Below are positions 9,279 to 17,352 of a DNA stretch of 64,000 nucleotides, one piece after another. Below the pieces are notes generated by a model. It saw nothing but the letters and a program-made list of their open reading frames with translations, had not been told where the DNA came from and made no database searches. This DNA comes from Polynucleobacter sp. (GTDB lineage: Bacteria; Pseudomonadota; Gammaproteobacteria; Burkholderiales; Burkholderiaceae_D), in the NCBI GenBank assembly GCA_021737945.1, contig JAIPCX010000001.1:186001-250000 (forward strand), written 5' to 3'. Position numbers and translations under genes: made by a program. Position 1 is the first letter of the stretch; every line of letters begins with the position of its first letter.

Positions 9279-9902
9279 ATGGCAATGCAAATCGTCACAC
9301 CACCCTCAGAGGAGCCGGTGTCGCTTGCCGAAGCCAAGCTCCACTTGCGGGTGGATGGTGACGATGACGATGCGCTCATCAGCACACTCATCATTGCGGC
9401 TCGCCAGGCAGCAGAGACCCTTACCGGAAGGCAGATGATCACTGCACGATGGAAGCTCGTGCTGGATGCTTTTCCTGGGGCCGCAATGATGGGCGCTCAC
9501 CATGCCGCATCATTTAGTTTTCCTAGCCACGCAATTGTGGTTTCAAAGTGCCCGGTTCAGTCTGTCGTGGGTATCCAGTATCTCGACATGAATGGGAGCA
9601 TTCAAACGTTATCCCCAGCTGACTATGTGGTGGATGCAGCGTGTGAACCTGCACGTATCACACCTGTATTTGGTAAGACGTGGCCACCAACCTTGCCGCA
9701 GATTGGTTCGGTCACCGTGATGTTCGATGCTGGATATGGCGCCGCAGCGGCGGTTCCTGCAGGCATTAAGAGTTGGATCAAGCTGCGAATTGGCAGTCTC
9801 TATGCGCATCGGGAAGAGATGTCGGTCTTAATGCGTGGTCGCATCGATCCCTTGCCGTTTGTGGACGGCTTGCTTGATCCTTACCGAGTTGCTTGGGTAT
9901 GA
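9279..9902 (+). CDS. Head-tail connector, gp6-like (phiE125 gp8 family)
   Basis: 207 residues. It opens with PPSEEPVSLAEAKLHLRVDG and AARQAAETLTGRQM, the hallmark of the HK97 gp6 / phiE125 gp8 adaptor family. It ends with KSWIKLRIGSLYAHREE, also typical. The protein forms a ring below the portal where the tail joins. It lies 3 bp after the previous gene and overlaps the next by 4 bp. Confidence 0.85.
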   Translation: MAMQIVTPPSEEPVSLAEAKLHLRVDGDDDDALISTLIIAARQAAETLTGRQMITARWKLVLDAFPGAAMMGAHHAASFSFPSHAIVVSKCPVQSVVGIQYLDMNGSIQTLSPADYVVDAACEPARITPVFGKTWPPTLPQIGSVTVMFDAGYGAAAAVPAGIKSWIKLRIGSLYAHREEMSVLMRGRIDPLPFVDGLLDPYRVAWV

Positions 9903-10249
9903 CAGTTGTGTCCGCTGGCCAGTTGATTCATCGAATTGCTTTGCAACGCGCAACAACTACGATCGATGCGCTCGGTGCTCCTTCGCGTACTTGGCTGCCG
10001 GTCAAAACCGTATGGGCCAGCATCACTCCGATCTCTGCACGCAATCTCATTGTTGCGCAACGTATTTCAACAGAAATCACGCATGAAATAACGGTACGTT
10101 ATCTGCCTCTTTTTTCTGACTTGCGAGATCTGTCGAATTACCGAGCGATGTATAAGAGTCGTATATTCAAAATACACGGTGGTATTAACGAGGATGAGAA
10201 AAAAGTTATTGTCACTCTCTATGCATCAGAAGGAATCGATGATGGCTAA
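9899..10249 (+). CDS. Head-tail adaptor (SPP1 gp16-like joining protein)
   Basis: 116 residues from ATG 9899, which shares ATGA with the previous stop. The pattern HRIALQRATTTIDALGAPSR, WASITPISARNLIVAQ, then YKSRIFKIHGGINEDE is the small phage head-tail joining family. Members form the stopper ring that closes the portal. The downstream gp10-like gene starts inside its last codons, suggesting translational coupling. Confidence 0.85.
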   Translation: MTVVSAGQLIHRIALQRATTTIDALGAPSRTWLPVKTVWASITPISARNLIVAQRISTEITHEITVRYLPLFSDLRDLSNYRAMYKSRIFKIHGGINEDEKKVIVTLYASEGIDDG

Positions 10250-10727
10250 GTTTGAACGCATGCAGATAAAGGGTGCGGCAGAGTTAGTGAAACTATTAAA
10301 CCAGTTACCCGCGCGTGTAGCAAAAAATGGACTTCGTAATGCCGTGTATGTTGGCGCGAAGGTGGTACGTGATGAGGCTAAATCTCGCGCACCGAAAGCC
10401 GCTGAAGCTATTGCCAATCAGCCACCACCCGGTACCTTGAAGCGTTCCGTCATCATGAAGCATATTCCTGAGCTATCGAGCCTGACCCGTCAGACATTCT
10501 TTGTCACGGTTCGTCACGGAAAGAAGTATCGCCTGCAAGGAAAAAAGAAAAATCTCTCGCAGGATGCCTGGTACTGGCGCTTCATTGAGTTCGGTACGAC
10601 CAAGATGGCCGCCCGTCCTTTTTTGCGTCCAGCGATCGAAAATAAACGGCAAGAAGCGGTGACTGCGATTACGACGCGACTGGCTGAAAGAATAGAAGTC
10701 GAAGCGAAGAAGCTCGCAAAAATTTAA
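10239..10727 (+). CDS. HK97 gp10-like tail completion protein
   Basis: 162 residues from the ATG pair at 10239/10242, spaced correctly from AGAAGGA. The frame extends upstream to 10179, inside the previous gene, and that start is rejected. Features of the gp10 family are MQIKGAAELVKLLNQLPARV, an ARNG-like VAKNGLRNA, and the C-terminal WRFIEFGTTKMAARPFLRPA. Such proteins act at the tail terminator or neck. Confidence 0.85.
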   Translation: MMAKFERMQIKGAAELVKLLNQLPARVAKNGLRNAVYVGAKVVRDEAKSRAPKAAEAIANQPPPGTLKRSVIMKHIPELSSLTRQTFFVTVRHGKKYRLQGKKKNLSQDAWYWRFIEFGTTKMAARPFLRPAIENKRQEAVTAITTRLAERIEVEAKKLAKI

Positions 10728-11062
10728 TGCAAGAATTTTATCAAGCGATCAAGCACTTGGCGCAAACCAGAGTGTTTGCATTAATCGCACCAAGCGAGAC
10801 CATCTTTCCCTGCATCGTCTATACCCCAGTGGCTACTGAACAAGTCATTGGCATTAATGGTCTGCATGGTGTTGTGCGAATACGCATGCAAGTTGATGCG
10901 TATGCCAAAACATTACAAGCTGCCAATCAACTCCAGGATGAAGTGTTGGGATCTGTGATGGCGGCAATCGATACGGTCTCTGATGTACGAATGGTCAATA
11001 GTGGATTTGATGAAGAAGCACGTGTTTACCGAATCACAGTTGACTATACCTACCTCCATTAA
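10727..11062 (+). CDS. Tail completion protein, DUF3168 (gp17-like)
   Basis: 111 residues; its ATG shares a base with the previous stop (TAATG). FPCIVYTPV, VRIRMQVDAYAKTLQAANQL and EEARVYRITVDYTYLH match DUF3168, the SPP1 gp17-like tail-to-head joining or tail terminator protein. It caps the tail tube before joining to the head. The gene order gp6-adaptor-gp10-DUF3168-tube is standard for siphophages. Confidence 0.85.
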   Translation: MQEFYQAIKHLAQTRVFALIAPSETIFPCIVYTPVATEQVIGINGLHGVVRIRMQVDAYAKTLQAANQLQDEVLGSVMAAIDTVSDVRMVNSGFDEEARVYRITVDYTYLH

Positions 11063-11112
11063 CTGTTTCAAATTTAGGCCCAACAGGGCAACTCATCGAT
11101 AGGAGAATATTC

Positions 11113-11523
11113 ATGCCAAGTACAGCCATCATTGCTCAAGGCATCACGATTGCCCGAATGGGCACTACTGCTTTTGAGACGATACCGAACGTCGTTTCCT
11201 TTCAAGGCCCGGGTGGACAGGCACAAGTCATTGATGTGACAAACCTGTCCTCAACGGCAAAAGAAAAGCGTATGGGACTGAGAGACGAGGGCTCACTTTC
11301 CTTGTCCTTACATTTTGATCCTGACAATGCAGTCCACGATGGGTTGCGGTCGGATCGTGCTAACAGAACACGACAGCAGTTTCGCATCACTTTTACGGAC
11401 ACCATCCCTACTGTTTGGACGTTTTACGGGTATGTCACCCAGTTCAGCGTTCAAGGTGGTGTGGATGCTGTCGTTGAAGCGTCGGTGACGATTGAGATCG
11501 ATGGCGATATCACGGAGGCGTAA
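11113..11523 (+). CDS. Major tail tube protein
   Basis: 136 residues behind AGGAG. The beta-rich sequence with IPNVVSFQGPGGQAQVIDVT and LDPDN-like SLHFDPDNAVHDGLRSD is typical of small siphophage tube proteins related to lambda gpV's N-terminal domain. QFRITFTD and VWTFYGYVTQFSV complete the sandwich. It has no Ig-like C-terminal extension, so the tube is probably smooth. The chaperone and tape-measure genes follow directly. Confidence 0.85.
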   Translation: MPSTAIIAQGITIARMGTTAFETIPNVVSFQGPGGQAQVIDVTNLSSTAKEKRMGLRDEGSLSLSLHFDPDNAVHDGLRSDRANRTRQQFRITFTDTIPTVWTFYGYVTQFSVQGGVDAVVEASVTIEIDGDITEA

Positions 11524-11527
11524 GAAC

Positions 11528-11872
11528 ATGAATCTGCTTAATAAAGAAAATATTCTCGCTGCCAATGATCTTCCACTGGAGTGCCTCACCATCCCTGAGT
11601 GGGGTGGCGATGTGATGGTTCGTACCATGACTGGAGCTGACCGGGATGCGTTTGAGGCAAGCCTGATCGGCAAAGAAGGTCGCATGGAAAACGTGAGAGC
11701 CCGCTTGGTGTCGCTCACGCTCTGTGACGCTAATGGCGTGCGCCTTTTTACCGATGCTGAAGTGGCAGCGCTAGGTAATAAAAGTGCCAAAGCCCTAGAT
11801 CGAGTATTCACTATCGCTCAACGCATCAACGGCATCGGTACAGACGCGGTTGATACCGCAAAAAAAGTCTAG
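11528..11872 (+). CDS. Tail assembly chaperone G-like protein
   Basis: 114 residues from ATG 11528 (GGAGG 11 bp upstream). It is the lambda gpG analogue by position, between tube and tape measure, and by content: a globular domain (TIPEWGGDVMVRTMTGADRDAF) with an all-helical end. The last sense codons before TAG are GCA AAA AAA GTC, placing a slippery run just before the stop. Most ribosomes make G alone; a minority would make a G-T fusion. Confidence 0.8.
   Translation: MNLLNKENILAANDLPLECLTIPEWGGDVMVRTMTGADRDAFEASLIGKEGRMENVRARLVSLTLCDANGVRLFTDAEVAALGNKSAKALDRVFTIAQRINGIGTDAVDTAKKV
11860..11866 (+). promoter_or_regulatory. Programmed -1 ribosomal frameshift site (A AAA AAA)
   Basis: In the G frame the heptamer reads A AAA AAA, one codon and a stop before the end of G. 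A -1 slip continues as SLEAQHSRRFVFRLALALGM and enters the DUF4035 frame without a stop. The T frame is exactly -1 relative to G. A perfect palindrome, GGCTAGC-GCTAGCC, lies 36 nt downstream (11903-11916). Confidence 0.75.
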
Positions 11873-12201
11873 AGGCTCAGCACAGTCGTCGATTTGTATT
11901 CCGGCTAGCGCTAGCCTTAGGGATGACAGTACGAGAACTACTTCAAAAAATTGGCTCGGATGAGCTCACTGAATGGATGGCCTTTTATGAGTTGGAACCC
12001 TTTGGAGAGTTTCGTGCAGATTTCAGAGGCGGTTTAATTGCGGCCACCTTTGCTAACGCACACCGCTCACCACATTCCCGTCCTTTCACCCCAGACGATT
12101 TCATGCCGTTCATTAAAAAGCAGACCCAATCCGATCAATCCCAGCAACACATTGCGCAATTCAAGGCAATGTTTGCCCATAAGTTAAAAAAGCATGGCTG
12201 A
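11867..12201 (+). CDS. Tail assembly chaperone T-like domain (DUF4035), made as a G-T fusion
   Basis: The frame is open from the slippery site to 12201. The DUF4035 signature begins before the internal ATG 11923 (RRFVFRLALALGMTVRELLQ) and continues with SDELTEWMAFYELEPFG. Because the family homology starts upstream of that ATG, the fusion product (about 224 residues from 11528) is the likely functional form. In lambda, gpG-T recruits tube subunits onto the tape measure. The stop overlaps the tape-measure start by 8 bp. Confidence 0.75.
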
Positions 12202-15028
12202 TATTGGCTCCCTTGTCGTCAAACTCGCGGCCGAAACCGCTGAATTTCAGGCAGATCTGGGGAAAAGTGCGCGCCTGTTAGATAAGCACGCCAATGAGAT
12301 GAAAGCTTCATTGCAAAGTGTCGCCAATGTAGCCAAGTCAGCCTTCGCTATTGCAGTAGGTGTGACATCGGTTGCTGCAATCAAGGAATTTGTTCTTCAA
12401 ACTATTGAGGCTGCTGCTGCATTACAAGGGCTGTCCGAGCAAAGCGGCGCGAGTGTTGAAGCGTTGTCTGGATTTCAGGCAGTGGCCACCATTTCGCACA
12501 CCACGCTTGAAAACATTGGTGGGAGTCTGACGAAACTTGCCAAGGGCATGGCAGGGGTTGACGATGAGACGGCTGGCGCTACCAAGGCACTGCAGTTTCT
12601 AGGGGTTGATGCTAAAGATGCAGCAGGAAATCTGCGCGATCCAGCCGTAGTTTTAAACGATATAGCGCTAAAACTGGCGCAATTTGAAGATGGTGCGGGA
12701 AAGACCGCCATCGCCATGGAATTATTTGGCAAGTCTGGTGCTGGCATGCTGCCATTTCTTAAAGATTTGGCGGACAACCAAGATCTGAATATTCGTCTCT
12801 CAGCTCAACAAGTGTTATCTGCTGAGCATGCAGTCAAAGCACTCGCGCGTATGAGAGCGGAGTACAGCTTTATCGCGCAAACGATCGTTACGTCATCGAT
12901 TCCCGCTATGACGGTTTTAGGCGAAGAACTTCGCAAAGTATTACTGGGAACGGATGACGCAGTTGAAGGGATGAAAAAGCTTCAGCAAGATAAAGCAATC
13001 ACTACCTGGGCTGAGAACACGGCATATGCGCTTGCTGTTGTCTTCGATGCTCTGCGAGGTATTGCCAAGTCGATTCAGGCAGTAGTCGGAAGCTTCCAAG
13101 CTGTCTGGGCCGATGTTGAATTGGCAGGTACCTTCTTAGCCGGTGGTGAAGGACTCAATCCTTTTTCGGATAAAAATCGCGCCAAGTTGCAAGAGGCGCT
13201 CACTAAACGTAATGAGATAGTTCGTCAGGCGAACCAGAATTACACAGATCTCTGGGAGATGCCGTTACTCGCTGACTCGATTGAAAAGCGTTTTGCAGAT
13301 ATTCGCAAAGGTTTAGATGGTGCATCTCATGCGCAAGATGCTTCACGTAAGCGTTTAAATTACAACACAGCGTCGAGCACGAATTCGAGTAATGCTTTGT
13401 CTGCGATGGAAAATCAGATTCGCTCACTTGACAGAACAGTCGGTGAAGAAAGCAACTTGCTGCGCGACCGTCAACGGATCATCGATAGCTACCAAAGCGC
13501 TGGTCTGATCAGCATAGAAGAAGCGACAACAGCGCGTGCCAACGCTGAAGAGGAGTACCTGTCCAAGATACGCTCGATTTACGATCAAGAAGAAGCGTTG
13601 GTCAAAAAAAGTTTGCAGACAAATGCAAAAACAGTTCAGGAAAAATTAAAGCTCCAGGATAAGCTCAGTGAAATTGCGTCGAAACGCTCAAATTTTGAGC
13701 GTCAAGCTTCTCAATCTAATCTAGAAAACTTCTTTAAAGCGTCGTCTATCAATGCTAGTCAGTCGATGGCTGGTATTGAGTCCGAAGTCAAAGAATTACA
13801 ACGCTTAGTCGATGAAGAGTCTGGCATCTTAAAAGACCGCCAGCGGTTAATCGATCTATATGAAAATGCCGGCTACATCAGTTTTAAAGAAGCTAGCCAG
13901 GCTCGAGTCGCAGCACAAGAAGACTTCGTAAATAAAATAGGTGCGCTGTATGCTGAACAGGAAATGCTGCTTGAAATTGCGCTTCGCAAAGATGCAAAGA
14001 CGGTTCAGGATAGATTAAAGTTCGAAGATAAATTATCTGAAATCGCAAAGAAGCGTGCAACGTTAGAGCGCGATGTACAGCAGTCAAATGTAGAGCGCTT
14101 AATTCGTCAGCCAAGTGAGACGCTCAAAGATCTGCAAGAGCAGGCGCAGCGTGGCCAGATGGAATTGGCATCAATTGAAGAGCAGATAAAAACGCAACGG
14201 GAGTCTCGCTCGATTTCCGAAGTCGCGTCATTAACCTTACTCTCGCAGGCCCGACAGCGAAGCGCTGAGGAGCTAACCAAGTTGGCTGCCCAAGCTGAAG
14301 CTATTGCGTCCGCTTCGCCGGGTAACGAAAAATTTTCTGACTCTTTTAAAAACATTGCTGAGGCAGCTCAACGCGCAGCTACAGCGTCTGAGCAACTTGC
14401 ACAGCGCGCTCGTGAGTTGTCTGATCCTTCTGCTGGAATTGGTAAGGCGTTGAAAGACGTTGCGGAAGAAGCTTCTCAAGTCGGACGTCAAATGGAGAAT
14501 GCAACCCGCAGTGCTTTCACCGGCATGACTGATGCTCTGACGCAGTTCGTGATGACGGGCAAGCTCAGTTTTAGAAACCTTGCTCTTTCCATCATTCAGG
14601 ATTTAATTCGTATACAGATTCAAAGTGCCATTACTGGCCCTCTGGCTAAAGCCATAGGCTCGATGTTCCCCTTCGCAGGGGGCGGCATCATGACTGGCAA
14701 CGGACCCGTTCCCCTTCGGGCTTATGCCTCTGGCGGTGTGGCGACCTCGCCGCAATTGGCGCTCTTTGGTGAAGGCTCAAGACCTGAAGCCTATGTACCT
14801 TTGCCCGATGGACGATCGATTCCCGTCACCATGCGAGGTGCTGGGACTGCATCTGCTGGTGGAGATGTTTTTAATATTTCGGTCAATGTGACCGAGGCAG
14901 GTACTGCGGCCCGAGGGGACGAGGCAGGCGGACGTGACTTAGGTCGCGCTATAGCCAGCGCCGTTCGGCAAGAGCTACTCGCACAAAAGCGCGCGGGTGG
15001 TTTATTGGATTCTCGGCGAGCGATGTAA
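12194..15028 (+). CDS. Tail tape measure protein
   Basis: 944 residues. It starts with the TMP-typical SLVVKLAAETAEFQADLGKS, has hydrophobic segments around residues 50-75, and long charged coiled-coil regions. Two copies of a ~114-residue helical block lie at about 400-514 and 523-637; each has EES-L-DRQR-ID-Y, then KDAKTVQDRLK-like and LSEIA-KR. The C-terminus has SFRNLALSIIQDLIRIQIQSA and FAGGGIMTGNGP, the usual end of lambda-like tape measures. Its length sets tail length, so the duplication would lengthen the tail. Confidence 0.93.
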   Translation: MADIGSLVVKLAAETAEFQADLGKSARLLDKHANEMKASLQSVANVAKSAFAIAVGVTSVAAIKEFVLQTIEAAAALQGLSEQSGASVEALSGFQAVATISHTTLENIGGSLTKLAKGMAGVDDETAGATKALQFLGVDAKDAAGNLRDPAVVLNDIALKLAQFEDGAGKTAIAMELFGKSGAGMLPFLKDLADNQDLNIRLSAQQVLSAEHAVKALARMRAEYSFIAQTIVTSSIPAMTVLGEELRKVLLGTDDAVEGMKKLQQDKAITTWAENTAYALAVVFDALRGIAKSIQAVVGSFQAVWADVELAGTFLAGGEGLNPFSDKNRAKLQEALTKRNEIVRQANQNYTDLWEMPLLADSIEKRFADIRKGLDGASHAQDASRKRLNYNTASSTNSSNALSAMENQIRSLDRTVGEESNLLRDRQRIIDSYQSAGLISIEEATTARANAEEEYLSKIRSIYDQEEALVKKSLQTNAKTVQEKLKLQDKLSEIASKRSNFERQASQSNLENFFKASSINASQSMAGIESEVKELQRLVDEESGILKDRQRLIDLYENAGYISFKEASQARVAAQEDFVNKIGALYAEQEMLLEIALRKDAKTVQDRLKFEDKLSEIAKKRATLERDVQQSNVERLIRQPSETLKDLQEQAQRGQMELASIEEQIKTQRESRSISEVASLTLLSQARQRSAEELTKLAAQAEAIASASPGNEKFSDSFKNIAEAAQRAATASEQLAQRARELSDPSAGIGKALKDVAEEASQVGRQMENATRSAFTGMTDALTQFVMTGKLSFRNLALSIIQDLIRIQIQSAITGPLAKAIGSMFPFAGGGIMTGNGPVPLRAYASGGVATSPQLALFGEGSRPEAYVPLPDGRSIPVTMRGAGTASAGGDVFNISVNVTEAGTAARGDEAGGRDLGRAIASAVRQELLAQKRAGGLLDSRRAM

Positions 15029-15367
15029 TTGGCGACCTTTACTTGGATTGCCTCAACTGGTGCGAGTCTGACGATTCGTCCCATCGTTCGACGCGTGACC
15101 TTTGGTGACGGCTATGAGCAGCGACTTGCCTTTGGTCTGAATACACAGCCAGAAGTGTGGACATTAGAGTTTCGGGCACTAACGACTGTGAATGCTTCTG
15201 CTATTGATGCCTTCCTTCGGTTGCATGGAGCAATTCGACCTTTTGACTGGACAACACCTTCAGGTCTAACCGGAAAATTTATCTGCGAGGAATGGAGTCG
15301 CTCGATCGATGAACCAAATATCGAAACCATTCGGGCAAACTTCAAACAAGTGTTCGATCTGTCATGA
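15029..15367 (+). CDS. Minor tail protein, lambda gpM-like
   Basis: 112 residues from TTG 15029, directly after the tape-measure stop; no better start is visible. TFTWIASTGASLTIRPIVRR, VTFGDGYEQR and WTLEFRAL match the phage minor tail family of gpM. It belongs to the tail-tip complex. It overlaps the gpL-like gene by 4 bp. Confidence 0.85.
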   Translation: MATFTWIASTGASLTIRPIVRRVTFGDGYEQRLAFGLNTQPEVWTLEFRALTTVNASAIDAFLRLHGAIRPFDWTTPSGLTGKFICEEWSRSIDEPNIETIRANFKQVFDLS

Positions 15368-16068
15368 CACATCAGTTGATTGCCAGAGAGATTCAACAAC
15401 TAGCACCCAGTGCCGTTATTGAACTCTTTGTGCTGGATCTATCGCTCTTTGGTCAGGGGATGATTTATTTTCATGCTGGGACCAATGCGCTACAGCAGAG
15501 ACTCGTTTGGCAAGGAAATGTCTATGAAGCCTTTCCCATCCAAATTGAAGGGTTTGAATTCAACGGCAATGGTCAGATTCCAAGACCCAAACTAAAAGTT
15601 GCCAATGTCACTGGTGCGATCACCGCTTTAGTGCTGACCTATCAGGATATGGTGGGCGTAAAAATTACGCGTAAGCGAACGCTGGCCAAATATCTGGATG
15701 CAGTAAATTTCCCAAGCGGCGTTAACCCAACAGCAGACGCTTCTGCTGAATTTGCGGATGACATTTACTACATCGATCGCAAATCACGTGAGACACGCGA
15801 TGTGATTGAATTTGAACTTGCCGCATCGTTTGATCTGGAAGGTGTGCATTTACCGCGCCGACAGATTGTGCAAAACGTGTGTCCTTGGCGTTATCGCAGT
15901 AGCGAGTGTGGCTACACAGGCACCAGCTACTTCGATGCGAATGACCAGAGAGTCGCTGCCAACTCGCAAGACACCTGCGGCAAACGTCTCTCGTCTTGTC
16001 AGGCGCGTTTCGGACAAAACGCCGAATTGCCATTTGGTGGATTTCCGGCTGCGGGACTGTTTCGCTAA
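15364..16068 (+). CDS. Minor tail protein, lambda gpL-like
   Basis: 234 residues. The C-terminal domain contains four cysteines in CPWRYRSSECGY and DTCGKRLSSC. Lambda gpL is known to bind an iron-sulfur cluster through conserved C-terminal cysteines, and the spacing here is consistent. Upstream, QIEGFEFNGNGQIPRPKLKV is typical of the family. It is a tail-tip protein that joins the hub to J. It overlaps the gpK-like gene at TAATG. Confidence 0.88.
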   Translation: MTHQLIAREIQQLAPSAVIELFVLDLSLFGQGMIYFHAGTNALQQRLVWQGNVYEAFPIQIEGFEFNGNGQIPRPKLKVANVTGAITALVLTYQDMVGVKITRKRTLAKYLDAVNFPSGVNPTADASAEFADDIYYIDRKSRETRDVIEFELAASFDLEGVHLPRRQIVQNVCPWRYRSSECGYTGTSYFDANDQRVAANSQDTCGKRLSSCQARFGQNAELPFGGFPAAGLFR

Positions 16069-16784
16069 TGCTGCCTACTAACCAAACGCTGGCGTTAGAA
16101 CACGCCCACGACGCTTATCCGCGTGAAGCCTGTGGACTCTTAGTCGTTCGTAAAGGGCGAGAGATTTATATTCGTTGCCGCAATATCGGCGTGGGTACCG
16201 ACCAATTTGTTATTCATCCTGAAGATTACGCAGCGGCTGAGAATGAAGGCGAAATCGTAGGTGTCGTGCACAGCCATCCGGGGTTTGCCTCTGAGCCTAG
16301 TCAAGCCGACAGGGTGGCCTGTGAGGCCAGTGGCCTGCCTTGGCACATCGTTGGCATCCCAAGTCAAGAGTGGACGCGTATTGAACCTTCTGGGTATACC
16401 GCTCCACTCGTTGGCCGGCAATGGTCTCACGGTGTCCTGGATTGCTATGCGCTGGTGCGCGACTGGTTTCATCAGGAGCGAGGGATCACCTTGCCGGACT
16501 TTGACCGCTTTGATGAATGGTGGAAGCGCGGCAAGAACTTGTATTTAGAAAATTTCGCCAACGCCGGATTCACCGGCATTGATTTTAAAGAACTTCAAGA
16601 GGGAGACTGTTTTTTAATGCAAGTCGCCTCACCCGTGCCGAACCATGCCGCTGTGTATTTGGGTGATGGCTTGATTCTGCATCATTTGCAGGGACGACTC
16701 TCCAGCCGTGATGTTTATGGCGGCTACTGGCAAAAAATTACGACCCACATCCTTCGCTATGGTCACAGTCATACTTCTTGGTGA
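16068..16784 (+). CDS. Tail-tip peptidase, lambda gpK-like (JAMM plus NlpC/P60)
   Basis: 238 residues from ATG 16068; a longer frame runs back into gpL and is rejected. The N-terminal JAB/MPN domain shows VVHSHPGFASEPSQAD, a HxHP...S..D metalloprotease motif, after an upstream Glu. The C-terminal NlpC/P60 domain shows HGVLDCYALVRDWF (catalytic Cys) and PNHAAVYLGDG (His). It probably cuts peptidoglycan during DNA ejection and may be processed during assembly. It overlaps the gpI-like gene by 26 bp. Confidence 0.88.
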   Translation: MLPTNQTLALEHAHDAYPREACGLLVVRKGREIYIRCRNIGVGTDQFVIHPEDYAAAENEGEIVGVVHSHPGFASEPSQADRVACEASGLPWHIVGIPSQEWTRIEPSGYTAPLVGRQWSHGVLDCYALVRDWFHQERGITLPDFDRFDEWWKRGKNLYLENFANAGFTGIDFKELQEGDCFLMQVASPVPNHAAVYLGDGLILHHLQGRLSSRDVYGGYWQKITTHILRYGHSHTSW

Positions 16785-17352
16785 GCTTGGTAAAACCTAT
16801 GGTCGCAGACATCGTCTGGCAATTACATCGCCGGCTGAGGCCATTCGTGCACTGGTGGCCAATTTTCCATCCCTTGAGCGCGAATTGGTTGCCTCTGGCG
16901 AGCGTGGCGTGGGATACCGGGTTCTGGCAGGTCGCGATGCCTTGACCATCGACCGTCTCCATGATCCTGTTGGCCTGCAAAACGTCACCATCGCACCTGT
17001 TATCTCTGGTGCTGGTGGCGACGGGCTTGGACAGATTCTTCTGGGTGTCGCCTTGCTTGCAGTAGCTTGGTGGAACCCGATGGGTTGGGCAGCTTCTGGT
17101 GCGTTCTTGTCCCAGTCCACGCTTTACTCTGTCGGCACCGCGATGATTCTTGGTGGCGTGACCCAAATGATCGCACCCACTCCTAAGGCAGCTGATCCAT
17201 TTGAGCAGCCCGAGAACAAACCGAGTTACAGCTTCAATGGTGCAGTGAACACGACCGCACAAGGGCATCCGGTCCCAGTTGGTTATGGAAGGTTGATCGT
17301 GGGCTCTGCAGTCATTAGTGCTGGCATCGATGTGGATGAGGTGGCAGCGTGA
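16759..17352 (+). CDS. Tail assembly protein, lambda gpI-like
   Basis: 197 residues from ATG 16759 (MVTVILLGELGKTYGRRHRL), which is the family start; the frame extends to 16708 inside gpK. A ubiquitin-like N-terminal half is followed by a glycine/alanine-rich hydrophobic stretch (AGGDGLGQILLGVALLAVAWW). NTTAQGHPVPVGYGRL near the end is characteristic of gpI. It helps assemble the tail tip and is not usually kept in the virion. It overlaps J by a GTGA junction. Confidence 0.85.
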   Translation: MVTVILLGELGKTYGRRHRLAITSPAEAIRALVANFPSLERELVASGERGVGYRVLAGRDALTIDRLHDPVGLQNVTIAPVISGAGGDGLGQILLGVALLAVAWWNPMGWAASGAFLSQSTLYSVGTAMILGGVTQMIAPTPKAADPFEQPENKPSYSFNGAVNTTAQGHPVPVGYGRLIVGSAVISAGIDVDEVAA

